5,825 nucleotides of DNA from Intrasporangium_A sp039812505 (GTDB lineage Bacteria; Actinomycetota; Actinomycetes; Actinomycetales; Dermatophilaceae): NCBI RefSeq assembly GCF_039812505.1, contig NZ_JBDIAQ010000189.1, forward strand, positions 1-5,825, read 5' to 3'. A program made the position numbers and the translations under genes. Position 1 is the first letter of the stretch; the number at the start of each line of letters is the position of its first letter. Shown piece by piece: positions 1-5,627 of the stretch. The notes under the pieces were generated by a model. It worked only from the letters and a program-made list of their open reading frames with translations. It made no database searches and was not told where the DNA came from.

Positions 1-98
1 CGTGACGGGGTTGTGCGACATGACTGGCGTCGTGACGGGGTTGTGCGACATGACTGGCGTCGTGACGGGGTTGTGCGCGACATGACTTGTCCCGTGAC
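1..98. repeat. Short tandem repeat, 30-bp unit, about three copies
   Basis: Two identical 30-bp units occupy 1-30 and 31-60. Each begins CGTGACGGGGTTGTGCGACA and ends TGACTGGCGT. A third copy starts at 61, carries a 2-bp insertion (an extra CG near 78-79) and diverges after the TGACT at 83-87. A degenerate fourth copy may begin at 93 (CGTGACG). The core RTGAC recurs with TGAC starting at 3, 21, 33, 51, 63, 83 and 95, so spacings alternate between about 18 and 12 bp. The array may continue beyond the left edge. A 30-bp unit keeps reading frame, but the 2-bp insertion breaks it and no recognisable protein results, so I treat it as noncoding. It lies about 85 bp beyond the stop of the MaoC-like gene. 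It could be a minisatellite, a regulator-binding array or a remnant of a larger repeat; function unknown. Confidence 0.85.
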
Positions 99-182
99 GC
101 GGGCCTGCTCTGCCGTATGCCGCTCAGCAGGGACAGCGCGGGAGCCTCGGACCACTGGGGCCGGCTTGCCGAGCTTCCCCGC

Positions 183-1070
183 TCAGCGCACCGTGGCCCG
201 GCCCCGGTCGAGCGCGACGGCCCCGTCCACGGAGGCGCGGAAGAGCACCTCTTCGCCGGCCTCGGTCGCCGCGGAGCCCAGCGTCCCGGTCCAGATCTCG
301 ACCGCGATCTGCTGGCCCGGGCGGACCATCCCGGCGAAGCGCGCCTCGATTCCGGTCAGGCGGTCTACCCTGCCGTCGGCGACCGCGTCGGTGATGGCCT
401 TCGCCGCGATCCCGAACGTGGCGAGTCCGTGCAGGATCGGCTCGTCGAGCCCGGCGGCGCGAGCGAACTGCGGGTCGATGTGCAACGGGTTGTAGTCGCC
501 GTTGAGCCGGTAGAGCATCGCCTGGTTGACGCCGGTCGCGACGGTGACGCGAAGGTCGGCGTCGCGCTCGGGCAGGCGCACCCCGTCCGACCGAGGGTTG
601 CTGCCGCCGAAGCCGCCTTCCCCGCGGGCCCAGATCTGGGACACCTGGGTCCACAGCGGGCCGTCGCCGTCTTCTGCGGTCGTCTCGAGCTCGACGACGG
701 CCGCGCGGCCCTCGCCGAGGTCGACCACGTCGGCCACCCGCTGGCTGGTGCGTGCCACCCCCGCCGTCGGCAGTGGCCGGTGGACCTCGATGCGCTGCCC
801 GCCGTGCAGCACCTTGCGCAGGTCGATGTCGATGCCGGGCAGGTGCATCGACGGGGCCGCGATCCGCCGGCTCGAGATTCCGCCACCGGCGACGAGGCCG
901 AAGGTGGGCAGCGCGGTCAGGTCCTGCTCGTAGGTCAGGGCCAGCTCGGGCCGCCCCGCGACCGACCCGGCGCCGAGGCTGAGGTGGTAGAGCAGCACGT
1001 CGGACGCGGTCCAGCTGATCTCCCGGACGACCGGGTCGGCGGACAGGGCGGCGTCGAGGTCGATGGACAT
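183..1070 (-). CDS. MaoC-family (R)-specific 2-enoyl-CoA hydratase, double hotdog
   Basis: This 295-residue protein probably adds water to a trans-2-enoyl-CoA to give the (R)-3-hydroxyacyl-CoA, a cytoplasmic beta-oxidation step. The C-terminal half carries the hydratase-2 signature: Y187-R-L-N-G-D-Y-N-P-L-H-I-D at 187-199, followed by PILHGL at 211-216. The expected catalytic pair is D192 and H197. The N-terminal half (about 15-150) is the second, catalytically silent hotdog fold typical of eukaryotic-type and mycobacterial hydratases. Length and layout match the HtdY (Rv3389c) and Hsd4B (Rv3538) class of about 290 residues. The ATG at 1068-1070 is preceded on the minus strand by AAGGA (1076-1080), five bases upstream, which supports this start. 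It lies 67 bp downstream of the acyl-CoA dehydrogenase on the same strand, so the two probably form an operon in pathway order. The residue before G191 is Asn where many relatives have Ser or Thr. Family is confident; substrate (steroid side chain or other bulky acyl-CoA) is inferred from the neighbours. Confidence 0.9.
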   Translation of the reverse strand: MSIDLDAALSADPVVREISWTASDVLLYHLSLGAGSVAGRPELALTYEQDLTALPTFGLVAGGGISSRRIAAPSMHLPGIDIDLRKVLHGGQRIEVHRPLPTAGVARTSQRVADVVDLGEGRAAVVELETTAEDGDGPLWTQVSQIWARGEGGFGGSNPRSDGVRLPERDADLRVTVATGVNQAMLYRLNGDYNPLHIDPQFARAAGLDEPILHGLATFGIAAKAITDAVADGRVDRLTGIEARFAGMVRPGQQIAVEIWTGTLGSAATEAGEEVLFRASVDGAVALDRGRATVR

Positions 1071-1075
1071 GGGAT

Positions 1076-1080
1076 TCCTT
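1076..1080 (-). promoter_or_regulatory. Ribosome binding site of the MaoC-like hydratase
   Basis: The minus strand reads AAGGA five bases before the ATG at 1070. This independent translation signal in the 67-bp spacer fixes the hydratase start and shows that it need not be translationally coupled to the upstream dehydrogenase. Confidence 0.65.
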
Positions 1081-1137
1081 GTCTGGTCGAGGGTTTCGCT
1101 CGGTGAGCCGCCGTTGGCCGGGCGGCCCGTGGGGGCC

Positions 1138-3342
1138 TCAGTCGCGGGGCAGCCGCAGGATGCGCTCCCCGACGATGTTCAGCTGCACGTCGGTCGTGCC
1201 GCCCGCGATGGTCAGCGCCCGGGAGTTGAGGAACATGTGGATCGGGTCGTCGTGCCGGCCGTCACCCGAGGTCTCGAGCGGCGGCGCCGCGAGCCCAGCG
1301 GGGCCGAGCCAGTCGACGACCGCCTCCCACGAGTCCTGGATGGTCGTCGTGGAGATGAGCTTGGCCAGCGAGGCCTCGGAGCCGGGGGCCGCACCGGCCA
1401 GCGAGCGCAGCGTGGTGCGCAGCCCGAGCAGCGAGGACGAGAGCGACCGGGTGAGCAGGTCGCCCAGCCGCGCCAGGACGAGCGGGTCGTCGGCCCCGGC
1501 CGCGGGCGCCGCGGCCACCAGTGCCTCGTCGCCGGTGGAGAAGTGCGAGCCGCCGGTCATCGCGACGCGTTCGCTCGCCAGGGTGTTCAGGGCTGCGGCC
1601 CAGCCGTCGGTGGGACCGCCGACCAGGCAGTCGTCGGGGATGAAGACGTCGTCGAGGAAGACCTCGTTGAACAGCTCGTCGCCGGTGATCTCCCGCAGCG
1701 GGCGGATGTCGACGCCGGGTGCGGAGGTGTCGAGCAGGAAGTAGCCCAGGCCCTTGTGCTTGGCGACGGTGGGGTCGGTGCGGGCCAGCAGGATGCCGTA
1801 GTCGGCGGCGCGGGCCCCGGAGGTCCACACCTTCTGCCCGTTGACCTTCCAGCCGCCGTCGACCTTGTCCGCGCGGGTGGTGAGCGACGCCAGGTCCGAG
1901 CCGGCGCCGGGCTCGCTGAACAGCTGGCACCAGGTGATCTCGCCGCGCAGGGAGGGGCGCACGAAGCGCTCCTTCTGCTCGTCGGTCCCGAAGGCGACGA
2001 CGGCCGGAACGACCCAGTTGCCGATGATCATGTCGTGCGGCTCGAGCCGGGTGCGGGCCAGCTCCTCGGCGATGACGAGCTGCGTCGGGACGTCGGCGCC
2101 CTTGCCCCACGGGGCGGGCAGGGTCGGCATCGTGTAGCCGTGGTCGCCGAGGTACGCCGCCCGGGCCGGCCCGGACAGCGCGGCGGCCTCGTCGAGCTCG
2201 GCGCGCACCTGCGCCCGGGTCGGCTCGAGCCCGTCCGGCAGCTCGATCGAGGCGCTGCGTCGCGCTCCCGCAAGCGCGAGCCGGCCCACCTGCGCGGCCC
2301 AGCGGTCGGCGCTGCCCAGCACGATGCGGCTCAGGTGGGCCCGGCGCAGGTAGAAGCCCGCGAGGTGCTCCCAGGTGAAGCCGATCCCGCCGAGGGTGTT
2401 GACCAGGTCCTTCGCCGTGCTCAGGCCGGACTCCACGCCCAGCCCCGCTGCGGCGGCGGTGACCAGAGCCCGCTCCGGTGCTGCGGTCCGTGCGTCGTCG
2501 AGGGCGCGAGCGGCATCCCACACGATTGCGCGGGCCTGCTCGGTGGTGACGAGCATGCGCGAGATGCGGTGCTTGACGGCCTGGAAGGCGCCGATGCGGC
2601 GGCCGAACTGCTCCCGTACGCGCGCGTAGTCGGCGGCCGTGTCGGTGCACCACTGGGCGATGCCGACCGACTCCGCGGCCAGGGTCACGGCGGCCAGCTG
2701 GGTGGGCAGCTCGGGGTCGACCTCGAGGATGCGCCCCGCGGTCCCGGGTGCCGCGGTGACGCGCGCACCGCGGCGGGTCAGGTCGTAGCCGCGAACGGGC
2801 TGCACCTCGACCGACCCGCGCTCGAGCAGCACCCAGACCCGGCCGGAGTCCCCGGTCGCGGGCACGACGAACAGCCCCGCGTCGGCGCCGCCCAGGACCA
2901 GGCCGCTGGTGCCGGTCACCGTCGCGCCGGTCGGTCCGCTCTCGGCCCGCAGATCTCCCTCGGCCAGGCCCACCGCGCCCAGCGCGGACCCGTCCGCGAG
3001 GCCCGGCAGCAGCTCGTCGGCGCCTGCAGCGTGCAGCACCGCCGCGGTCAGGGCGGTGGGCAGGGCGGGACCGGGGACCAGCCGCCGGCCGAGCGCCTCG
3101 GCGAGGGTGGCGAGCCCGAGGACCCCGGTGCCGCCACCGTCCACGGACTCGGGCAGGTGCACCCCGAGCGCGCCCAGCTGCGCGAGCGCCTTGGTCAGCG
3201 GCTGCGCCAGCTCGCCGGCCAGCGCGTCGGTCGCGTCGACGATGCGGTGGACGAGGTCCGGGTCGGCCTGCTCGGTGCCGAACTGGTCGAGCAGCAGGGC
3301 GAAGTCGACGAGGTCGCCGTCGAGCGGGAGGTGCGAATCCAT
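1138..3342 (-). CDS. Fused two-domain acyl-CoA dehydrogenase (FadE34-like)
   Basis: This 734-residue flavoenzyme should oxidise an acyl-CoA to trans-2-enoyl-CoA and pass electrons to ETF. Ordinary acyl-CoA dehydrogenases have about 380-400 residues; this is two in tandem (about 1-360 and 370-734). The N-half keeps the C-terminal flavin-contact motif R243-x-x-F246-G247 with F253-Q254, and LGGIGF at 317-322, but has lost the (S/T)EPxAGSD flavin loop (LAEGD at 126-130 instead). The C-half has that loop intact (LFSEPGAGSD, 474-483), plus GWKVNGQKVWTSG (497-509) and the terminal GGTTDVQLNIVGERIL (714-729), but lacks RxxFGxxIxxFQ. The base position used in medium-chain enzymes is Gly (G714); E591 in ASERVAM aligns with the isovaleryl-CoA dehydrogenase base. 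The halves therefore look complementary, like heteromeric steroid-side-chain dehydrogenases (FadE28/29, FadE26/27) joined in one chain as in FadE34. The ATG at 3340-3342 has AGGAG (3348-3352) five bases upstream. It is the first gene of the minus-strand operon. Family is secure; the FadE34-like role is inferred. Confidence 0.93.
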   Translation of the reverse strand: MDSHLPLDGDLVDFALLLDQFGTEQADPDLVHRIVDATDALAGELAQPLTKALAQLGALGVHLPESVDGGGTGVLGLATLAEALGRRLVPGPALPTALTAAVLHAAGADELLPGLADGSALGAVGLAEGDLRAESGPTGATVTGTSGLVLGGADAGLFVVPATGDSGRVWVLLERGSVEVQPVRGYDLTRRGARVTAAPGTAGRILEVDPELPTQLAAVTLAAESVGIAQWCTDTAADYARVREQFGRRIGAFQAVKHRISRMLVTTEQARAIVWDAARALDDARTAAPERALVTAAAAGLGVESGLSTAKDLVNTLGGIGFTWEHLAGFYLRRAHLSRIVLGSADRWAAQVGRLALAGARRSASIELPDGLEPTRAQVRAELDEAAALSGPARAAYLGDHGYTMPTLPAPWGKGADVPTQLVIAEELARTRLEPHDMIIGNWVVPAVVAFGTDEQKERFVRPSLRGEITWCQLFSEPGAGSDLASLTTRADKVDGGWKVNGQKVWTSGARAADYGILLARTDPTVAKHKGLGYFLLDTSAPGVDIRPLREITGDELFNEVFLDDVFIPDDCLVGGPTDGWAAALNTLASERVAMTGGSHFSTGDEALVAAAPAAGADDPLVLARLGDLLTRSLSSSLLGLRTTLRSLAGAAPGSEASLAKLISTTTIQDSWEAVVDWLGPAGLAAPPLETSGDGRHDDPIHMFLNSRALTIAGGTTDVQLNIVGERILRLPRD

Positions 3343-3347
3343 GGTGG

Positions 3348-3352
3348 CTCCT
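3348..3352 (-). promoter_or_regulatory. Ribosome binding site of the acyl-CoA dehydrogenase
   Basis: The minus strand reads AGGAG five bases ahead of the ATG at 3342. It is a near-ideal Shine-Dalgarno match and sets the start of the 734-residue protein. Confidence 0.7.
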
Positions 3353-3382
3353 GGGCTGGGGGCGGGTCTTGCAATCTAAAAC

Positions 3383-3388
3383 TAGAAT
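3383..3388 (+). promoter_or_regulatory. Candidate -10 hexamer for the SDR gene
   Basis: TAGAAT matches TATAAT at five of six positions and would start transcription near 3395, giving a leader of about 40 bases. No good -35 hexamer lies 16-18 bp upstream, so recognition by the main sigma factor is uncertain. It overlaps the CTAGAA half-site of the inverted repeat, so a bound repressor would block it. Confidence 0.35.
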
Positions 3389-3390
3389 GA

Positions 3391-3396
3391 ATTATG
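3391..3396 (-). promoter_or_regulatory. Candidate -10 hexamer for the dehydrogenase-hydratase operon
   Basis: The minus strand reads CATAAT, five of six to TATAAT, placing transcription start near 3384 and a leader of about 40 bases before the ATG at 3342. It lies only two bases from the opposing candidate -10, inside the nested inverted repeat. The sequence at the -35 distance (CCAATG) is poor. An alternative on the same strand is TTGCCT (3401-3406) with TAGTTT 17 bp further on. Confidence 0.3.
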
Positions 3397-3421
3397 GTTC
3401 TAGGCAAGACCCCCATTGGAG

Positions 3422-3427
3422 AAGGAG
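3422..3427 (+). promoter_or_regulatory. Ribosome binding site deciding the SDR start
   Basis: AAGGAG lies eight bases before the ATG at 3436. An in-frame ATG at 3394 would lie inside the AT-rich promoter and inverted repeat and has no Shine-Dalgarno sequence, so the 3436 start is preferred. Confidence 0.75.
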
Positions 3428-3435
3428 CTCAGCCC

Positions 3436-4380
3436 ATGTCCGCCAGCGAAGCAGCATCGAGGCCCGTGGACCTGCGCGGCCGCACCGCGATCGTCACCGG
3501 CGCCGGTGCCGGGCTCGGCCAGACCGAGGCGCTGCGACTCGCGGCGCAGGGTGCCGCCGTCGTCGTCAACGACCTCGGCGCGGGCGCCGAGACGACCGCA
3601 CAGCTGATCACCGAGGCCGGCGGCCGGGCCTTGGCGGTCCCCGGCGACATCAGCCGGTGGGCGCTGGGCGACGAGCTCGTCAGCGCCGCAGTCGACACGT
3701 TCGGCGCGCTCGACATCGTCGTCAACAACGCCGGGGTCATCCGCGACACGATGATCTTCAACCTCACCGAGCAGGACTGGGACCTGGTCCTGGACGTCCA
3801 CCTTAAGGGGCACGCCTCCCTCAGCCGGGCGGCAGCCGTCTACTTCCGCGCGAAGTCCAAGGCCGAGGGTGGCCCCGTCTACGGCCGGATCATCAACACG
3901 ACCTCCGAGGCGGGCCTGATGGGCGCCGCCGGGCAGCCGAACTACTCGGCCGCCAAGGCTGGCATCACCGCCCTGACCCTCTCGACCGCCCAGGGGCTGG
4001 CCCGCTACGGCGTGCAGGTCAACGCGATCGCCCCGCGGGCGCGCACGGGGATGACCGAGCACGTCTTCGCGGCGGACTCGGCCGGGGGGCGCCTCGACAT
4101 CCTGTCGCCGGAGCGGGTCGCCCGGCTCGTCGCCTTCCTGGCCTCGCCCGCCTCGGCCGGGATCAGCGGCCAGTTGTTCATCGCCTACGGCGACTTCGTC
4201 GCGCTGCTCGAGCCGGCCCAGGCCGAGCAGGTCTTCACCGCGGACGACGACCTGTTCACCGAGGAGGAGCTCGCCCGCAAGCTCGGCGGCTACTTCGCCG
4301 AGCGCGACCCGTACGCCACCTTCGCTGCGTACGGCCTGGCCAAGCTGGACACCACCGGGGTGCAGGCCCTCGGCGGCTGA
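3436..4380 (+). CDS. SDR-family 3-hydroxyacyl-CoA dehydrogenase (MFE-2/Hsd4A-like)
   Basis: This 314-residue short-chain dehydrogenase probably oxidises a (3R)-3-hydroxyacyl-CoA to the 3-oxoacyl-CoA with NAD+, following the hydratase encoded across the divergent promoter. The Rossmann nucleotide motif TGAGAGLG is at 21-28, NNAG at 97-100, the catalytic Ser at S157 (NTTS), and Y170 with K174 in YSAAK. The usual Asn of the N-S-Y-K tetrad is His (VHLKG, H122), a feature shared with the dehydrogenase domain of peroxisomal multifunctional enzyme 2. Sequences such as YGRIINTTSEAG and NAIAPRARTGMT also fit that group and mycobacterial Hsd4A-type proteins. The C-terminal part beyond about 252 is an acidic helical extension that a classical 250-residue SDR lacks, as in Hsd4A-like proteins of 300 residues or more. 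The start at 3436 is chosen because AAGGAG precedes it; an in-frame ATG at 3394 lies in the promoter. A 17-beta-hydroxysteroid dehydrogenase activity is also possible. Confidence 0.9.
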   Translation: MSASEAASRPVDLRGRTAIVTGAGAGLGQTEALRLAAQGAAVVVNDLGAGAETTAQLITEAGGRALAVPGDISRWALGDELVSAAVDTFGALDIVVNNAGVIRDTMIFNLTEQDWDLVLDVHLKGHASLSRAAAVYFRAKSKAEGGPVYGRIINTTSEAGLMGAAGQPNYSAAKAGITALTLSTAQGLARYGVQVNAIAPRARTGMTEHVFAADSAGGRLDILSPERVARLVAFLASPASAGISGQLFIAYGDFVALLEPAQAEQVFTADDDLFTEEELARKLGGYFAERDPYATFAAYGLAKLDTTGVQALGG

Positions 4381-4416
4381 GGCCCCGGCCGGGCGCACGG
4401 GCCCGGCGCCGAGGCC
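4381..4416. terminator. GC-rich hairpin between convergent genes
   Basis: Directly after the SDR stop, GGCCCCGGC (4381-4389) pairs with GCCGAGGCC (4408-4416) with one mismatch. An inner CGGGC (4390-4394) pairs with GCCCG (4401-4405) around a short loop. No T-tract follows on either strand, so it is not a textbook intrinsic terminator. Its place in the 69-bp gap between two converging stop codons makes a bidirectional terminator the likeliest role. Confidence 0.4.
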
Positions 4417-4449
4417 GACCCCAAACCACGTCGCAGCCGGTCGGACGCC

Positions 4450-5514
4450 CTACGGGAGCCGGGCCAGGTCGGTGCCGCCGCCGCTCGCCGACAGCAGCAG
4501 CCAGACCGCCTGCCCCGAGCCGACCGGGCCCGCACCGGCGCCGAGCACGCGCTCGCGGACCGTCACCGTCGTCGGCCTGCCGAGCGGATCGGCGATCTGC
4601 ACCTTTCGAGACCGCAGCGTGACAGCCTGTGCGCCGGCCCCGGCGGTGACCAGGGTGGCGGCACCCGTCGAGCCGGTCCGGATGGTGTCGCCGTCGGGCA
4701 GCAACACCTGCGTCAGGCCGAGCAGCGTCGACCGCAGCGGGGTGGCCCGCCCGGGCCGAGGCGCGGACAGGTCGACCTTCACCACGACAGGCGAGACCTC
4801 CCCTGACACGTCGGCCGGCCGGCCCGCCAGCAGGTGCAGGCCGTCAGGCCGTAGGTCCATGTCCGAGACACCGACGATCCCGGCCGGCAGCGGCACGGTG
4901 CGCAGCAGCCGCCCGGCCGTCGAACGCAGCTCGAGCACCGGCACGTTGTCGCGGGCGAGGAGCAGGTCGCCGGCGGCGTCGAAGGTGAAGGCCGAGACCC
5001 AGGTGCCCGGCAGCGGGGCGGTGTCGGACCGCGCGCCCGGCACGGCATGCGCGTCGTCGACGCTCAGGTGAAGGGTGCCGACCGACCCCGTCGCCGGGTC
5101 GTAGCGGAAGAAGGCGTAGTCGTCCGAGACCCAGATCGACCCGTCCGGCGCCATCCGGACGTGGCTGTTGATCCCGCTGGACGGGCTCGGCCCCAGGACC
5201 ACCTGGCCCGCCGGGGCGCCGGTGCTGTCGAACCGGTCGAGCAGGGCCTGCCGGCCGGTGAACTCGGGCACCCACAGGACGCTCCCGTCGGGCTCGGAGA
5301 GGACCTCGTGGGCCTCGCCACCGAGATGGGCGACGACCTGCGGCACGACCGACGCCACGCCGGCGACCGCGCCGACGGACGCAGAGGCGGTCACGGCCGT
5401 GGCGGGACGCTGCGCCCGGACCGGACCCGAGGCGGCCGGCTGCCCGCAGGCGGCCAGCAGCGGCACCATCCCGAGCGCCAGGAGCGCCCCGCGACCCACG
5501 GTCCGTGCTCGCAT
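4450..5514 (-). CDS. Secreted lipoprotein with beta-propeller-like repeats
   Basis: The 354-residue product begins with a lipoprotein signal peptide: basic start (MRARTVGR), hydrophobic core (9-19) and lipobox L20-A-A-C23. The protein should therefore be lipid-anchored outside the membrane. A low-complexity Ala/Val/Ser linker (about 24-56) precedes a domain with recurring strand-turn units of the type PDGS-hydrophobic-W: EPDGSVLWVPE (74-84), APDGSIWVSDD (122-132), FDAAGDLLLARDN (178-190), LRPDGLHLLAG (221-231) and LPDGDTIRTG (272-281). These recall NHL or streptogramin-lyase-like beta-propellers, but I recognise no catalytic residues and assign no reaction. The ATG at 5512-5514 follows AGGTGAG; an in-frame GTG at 5580 would add 22 residues before the signal peptide and has GGGAG directly against the codon, so it is disfavoured. 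The gene converges on the SDR and has no obvious link to the acyl-CoA genes. Confidence 0.82.
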   Translation of the reverse strand: MRARTVGRGALLALGMVPLLAACGQPAASGPVRAQRPATAVTASASVGAVAGVASVVPQVVAHLGGEAHEVLSEPDGSVLWVPEFTGRQALLDRFDSTGAPAGQVVLGPSPSSGINSHVRMAPDGSIWVSDDYAFFRYDPATGSVGTLHLSVDDAHAVPGARSDTAPLPGTWVSAFTFDAAGDLLLARDNVPVLELRSTAGRLLRTVPLPAGIVGVSDMDLRPDGLHLLAGRPADVSGEVSPVVVKVDLSAPRPGRATPLRSTLLGLTQVLLPDGDTIRTGSTGAATLVTAGAGAQAVTLRSRKVQIADPLGRPTTVTVRERVLGAGAGPVGSGQAVWLLLSASGGGTDLARLP

Positions 5515-5597
5515 CGCTCTCACCTGACCCACGTGCAGACGGGACAAGACCGCCCGAGAACGCACCGGCGCGGCTGTCACCTCCCAAGGTACGCCGC

Positions 5598-5623
5598 GGC
5601 GCCGAGACCGGGGCGCCGGCGCC
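5598..5623 (-). terminator. Weak GC hairpin after the truncated gene
   Basis: GGCGCCG (5598-5604) can pair with CGGCGCC (5617-5623) around a 12-base loop, just beyond the minus-strand stop at 5628. No U-run follows, and such palindromes are common in DNA this rich in GC, so this is only a candidate. The 113-bp gap 5515-5627 should also hold the lipoprotein promoter, but I see no convincing -35/-10 pair there. Confidence 0.25.
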
Positions 5624-5627
5624 CGGC

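Larger units (their letters stand above)
3364..3412. promoter_or_regulatory. Nested inverted repeat, candidate operator in divergent promoter
   Basis: Perfect 9-bp arms GGGTCTTGC (3364-3372) and GCAAGACCC (3404-3412) flank a second perfect 6-bp inverted repeat, CTAGAA (3382-3387) and TTCTAG (3398-3403). The interior is strikingly AT-rich against the GC-rich surroundings. On the right the two arms abut; on the left they are separated by AATCTAAAA, so the two palindromes have different centres (about 3388 and 3392.5). The site sits between divergent start codons and overlaps the likely promoters of both. This is the usual position of a TetR-family operator controlling acyl-CoA catabolic genes. 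The TAGAA/TTCTA half-sites recall the KstR consensus TnnAACnnGTTnnA, but the spacing is wrong for a canonical site, so the identity of the regulator is open. Confidence 0.6.

Noticed and set aside
1..83. Minus-strand open frame from an ATG at 81-83 running off the left edge through the repeat (10-residue peptide repeat RTTPSRRQSC)
   Set aside because: Only 27 codons are visible, made entirely of the repeat, with a poor Shine-Dalgarno sequence. The 2-bp difference in the third copy shows that frame is not conserved between units.
1..98. CRISPR array
   Set aside because: The units are directly abutting with no unique spacers between them, so this is a simple tandem repeat.
157..180. GGGG...CCCC hairpin just downstream of the hydratase stop as a terminator
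   Set aside because: Only a four-base outer stem and a strained inner pairing are possible, with no T-tract. This is no better than chance in DNA of this composition.
13..495. Plus-strand open frame beginning in the tandem repeat
   Set aside because: It gives a short peptide repeat (RHDWRRDGVV) followed by Arg/Ser/Ala-rich sequence antisense to the hydratase. There is no ribosome binding site and no family resemblance.
1063..3390. A 775-codon plus-strand open frame lying opposite the acyl-CoA dehydrogenase
   Set aside because: It is antisense to a clearly conserved enzyme. Its product is a low-complexity Arg/Gly/Ala/Val/Asp mix without motifs, as expected from the complement of GC-rich codons where stops are rare. 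It has no supporting ribosome binding site.
3377..3390. Canonical KstR operator
   Set aside because: T-aa-AAC-ta-GAA-tg-A fits TnnAACnnGTTnnA only with two mismatches in the second half-site, so I report the palindrome without naming the regulator.
3400..4398. A 332-codon minus-strand open frame opposite the SDR gene
   Set aside because: The composition is that of a GC-rich shadow frame with no recognisable domain, and the plus strand carries all SDR motifs in order.
5550..5590. ECF-type promoter for the lipoprotein (GGGAG ... CGTT on the minus strand)
   Set aside because: The -35 does not match GGAAT and the pairing was found by loosening the consensus, so it is not supportable.
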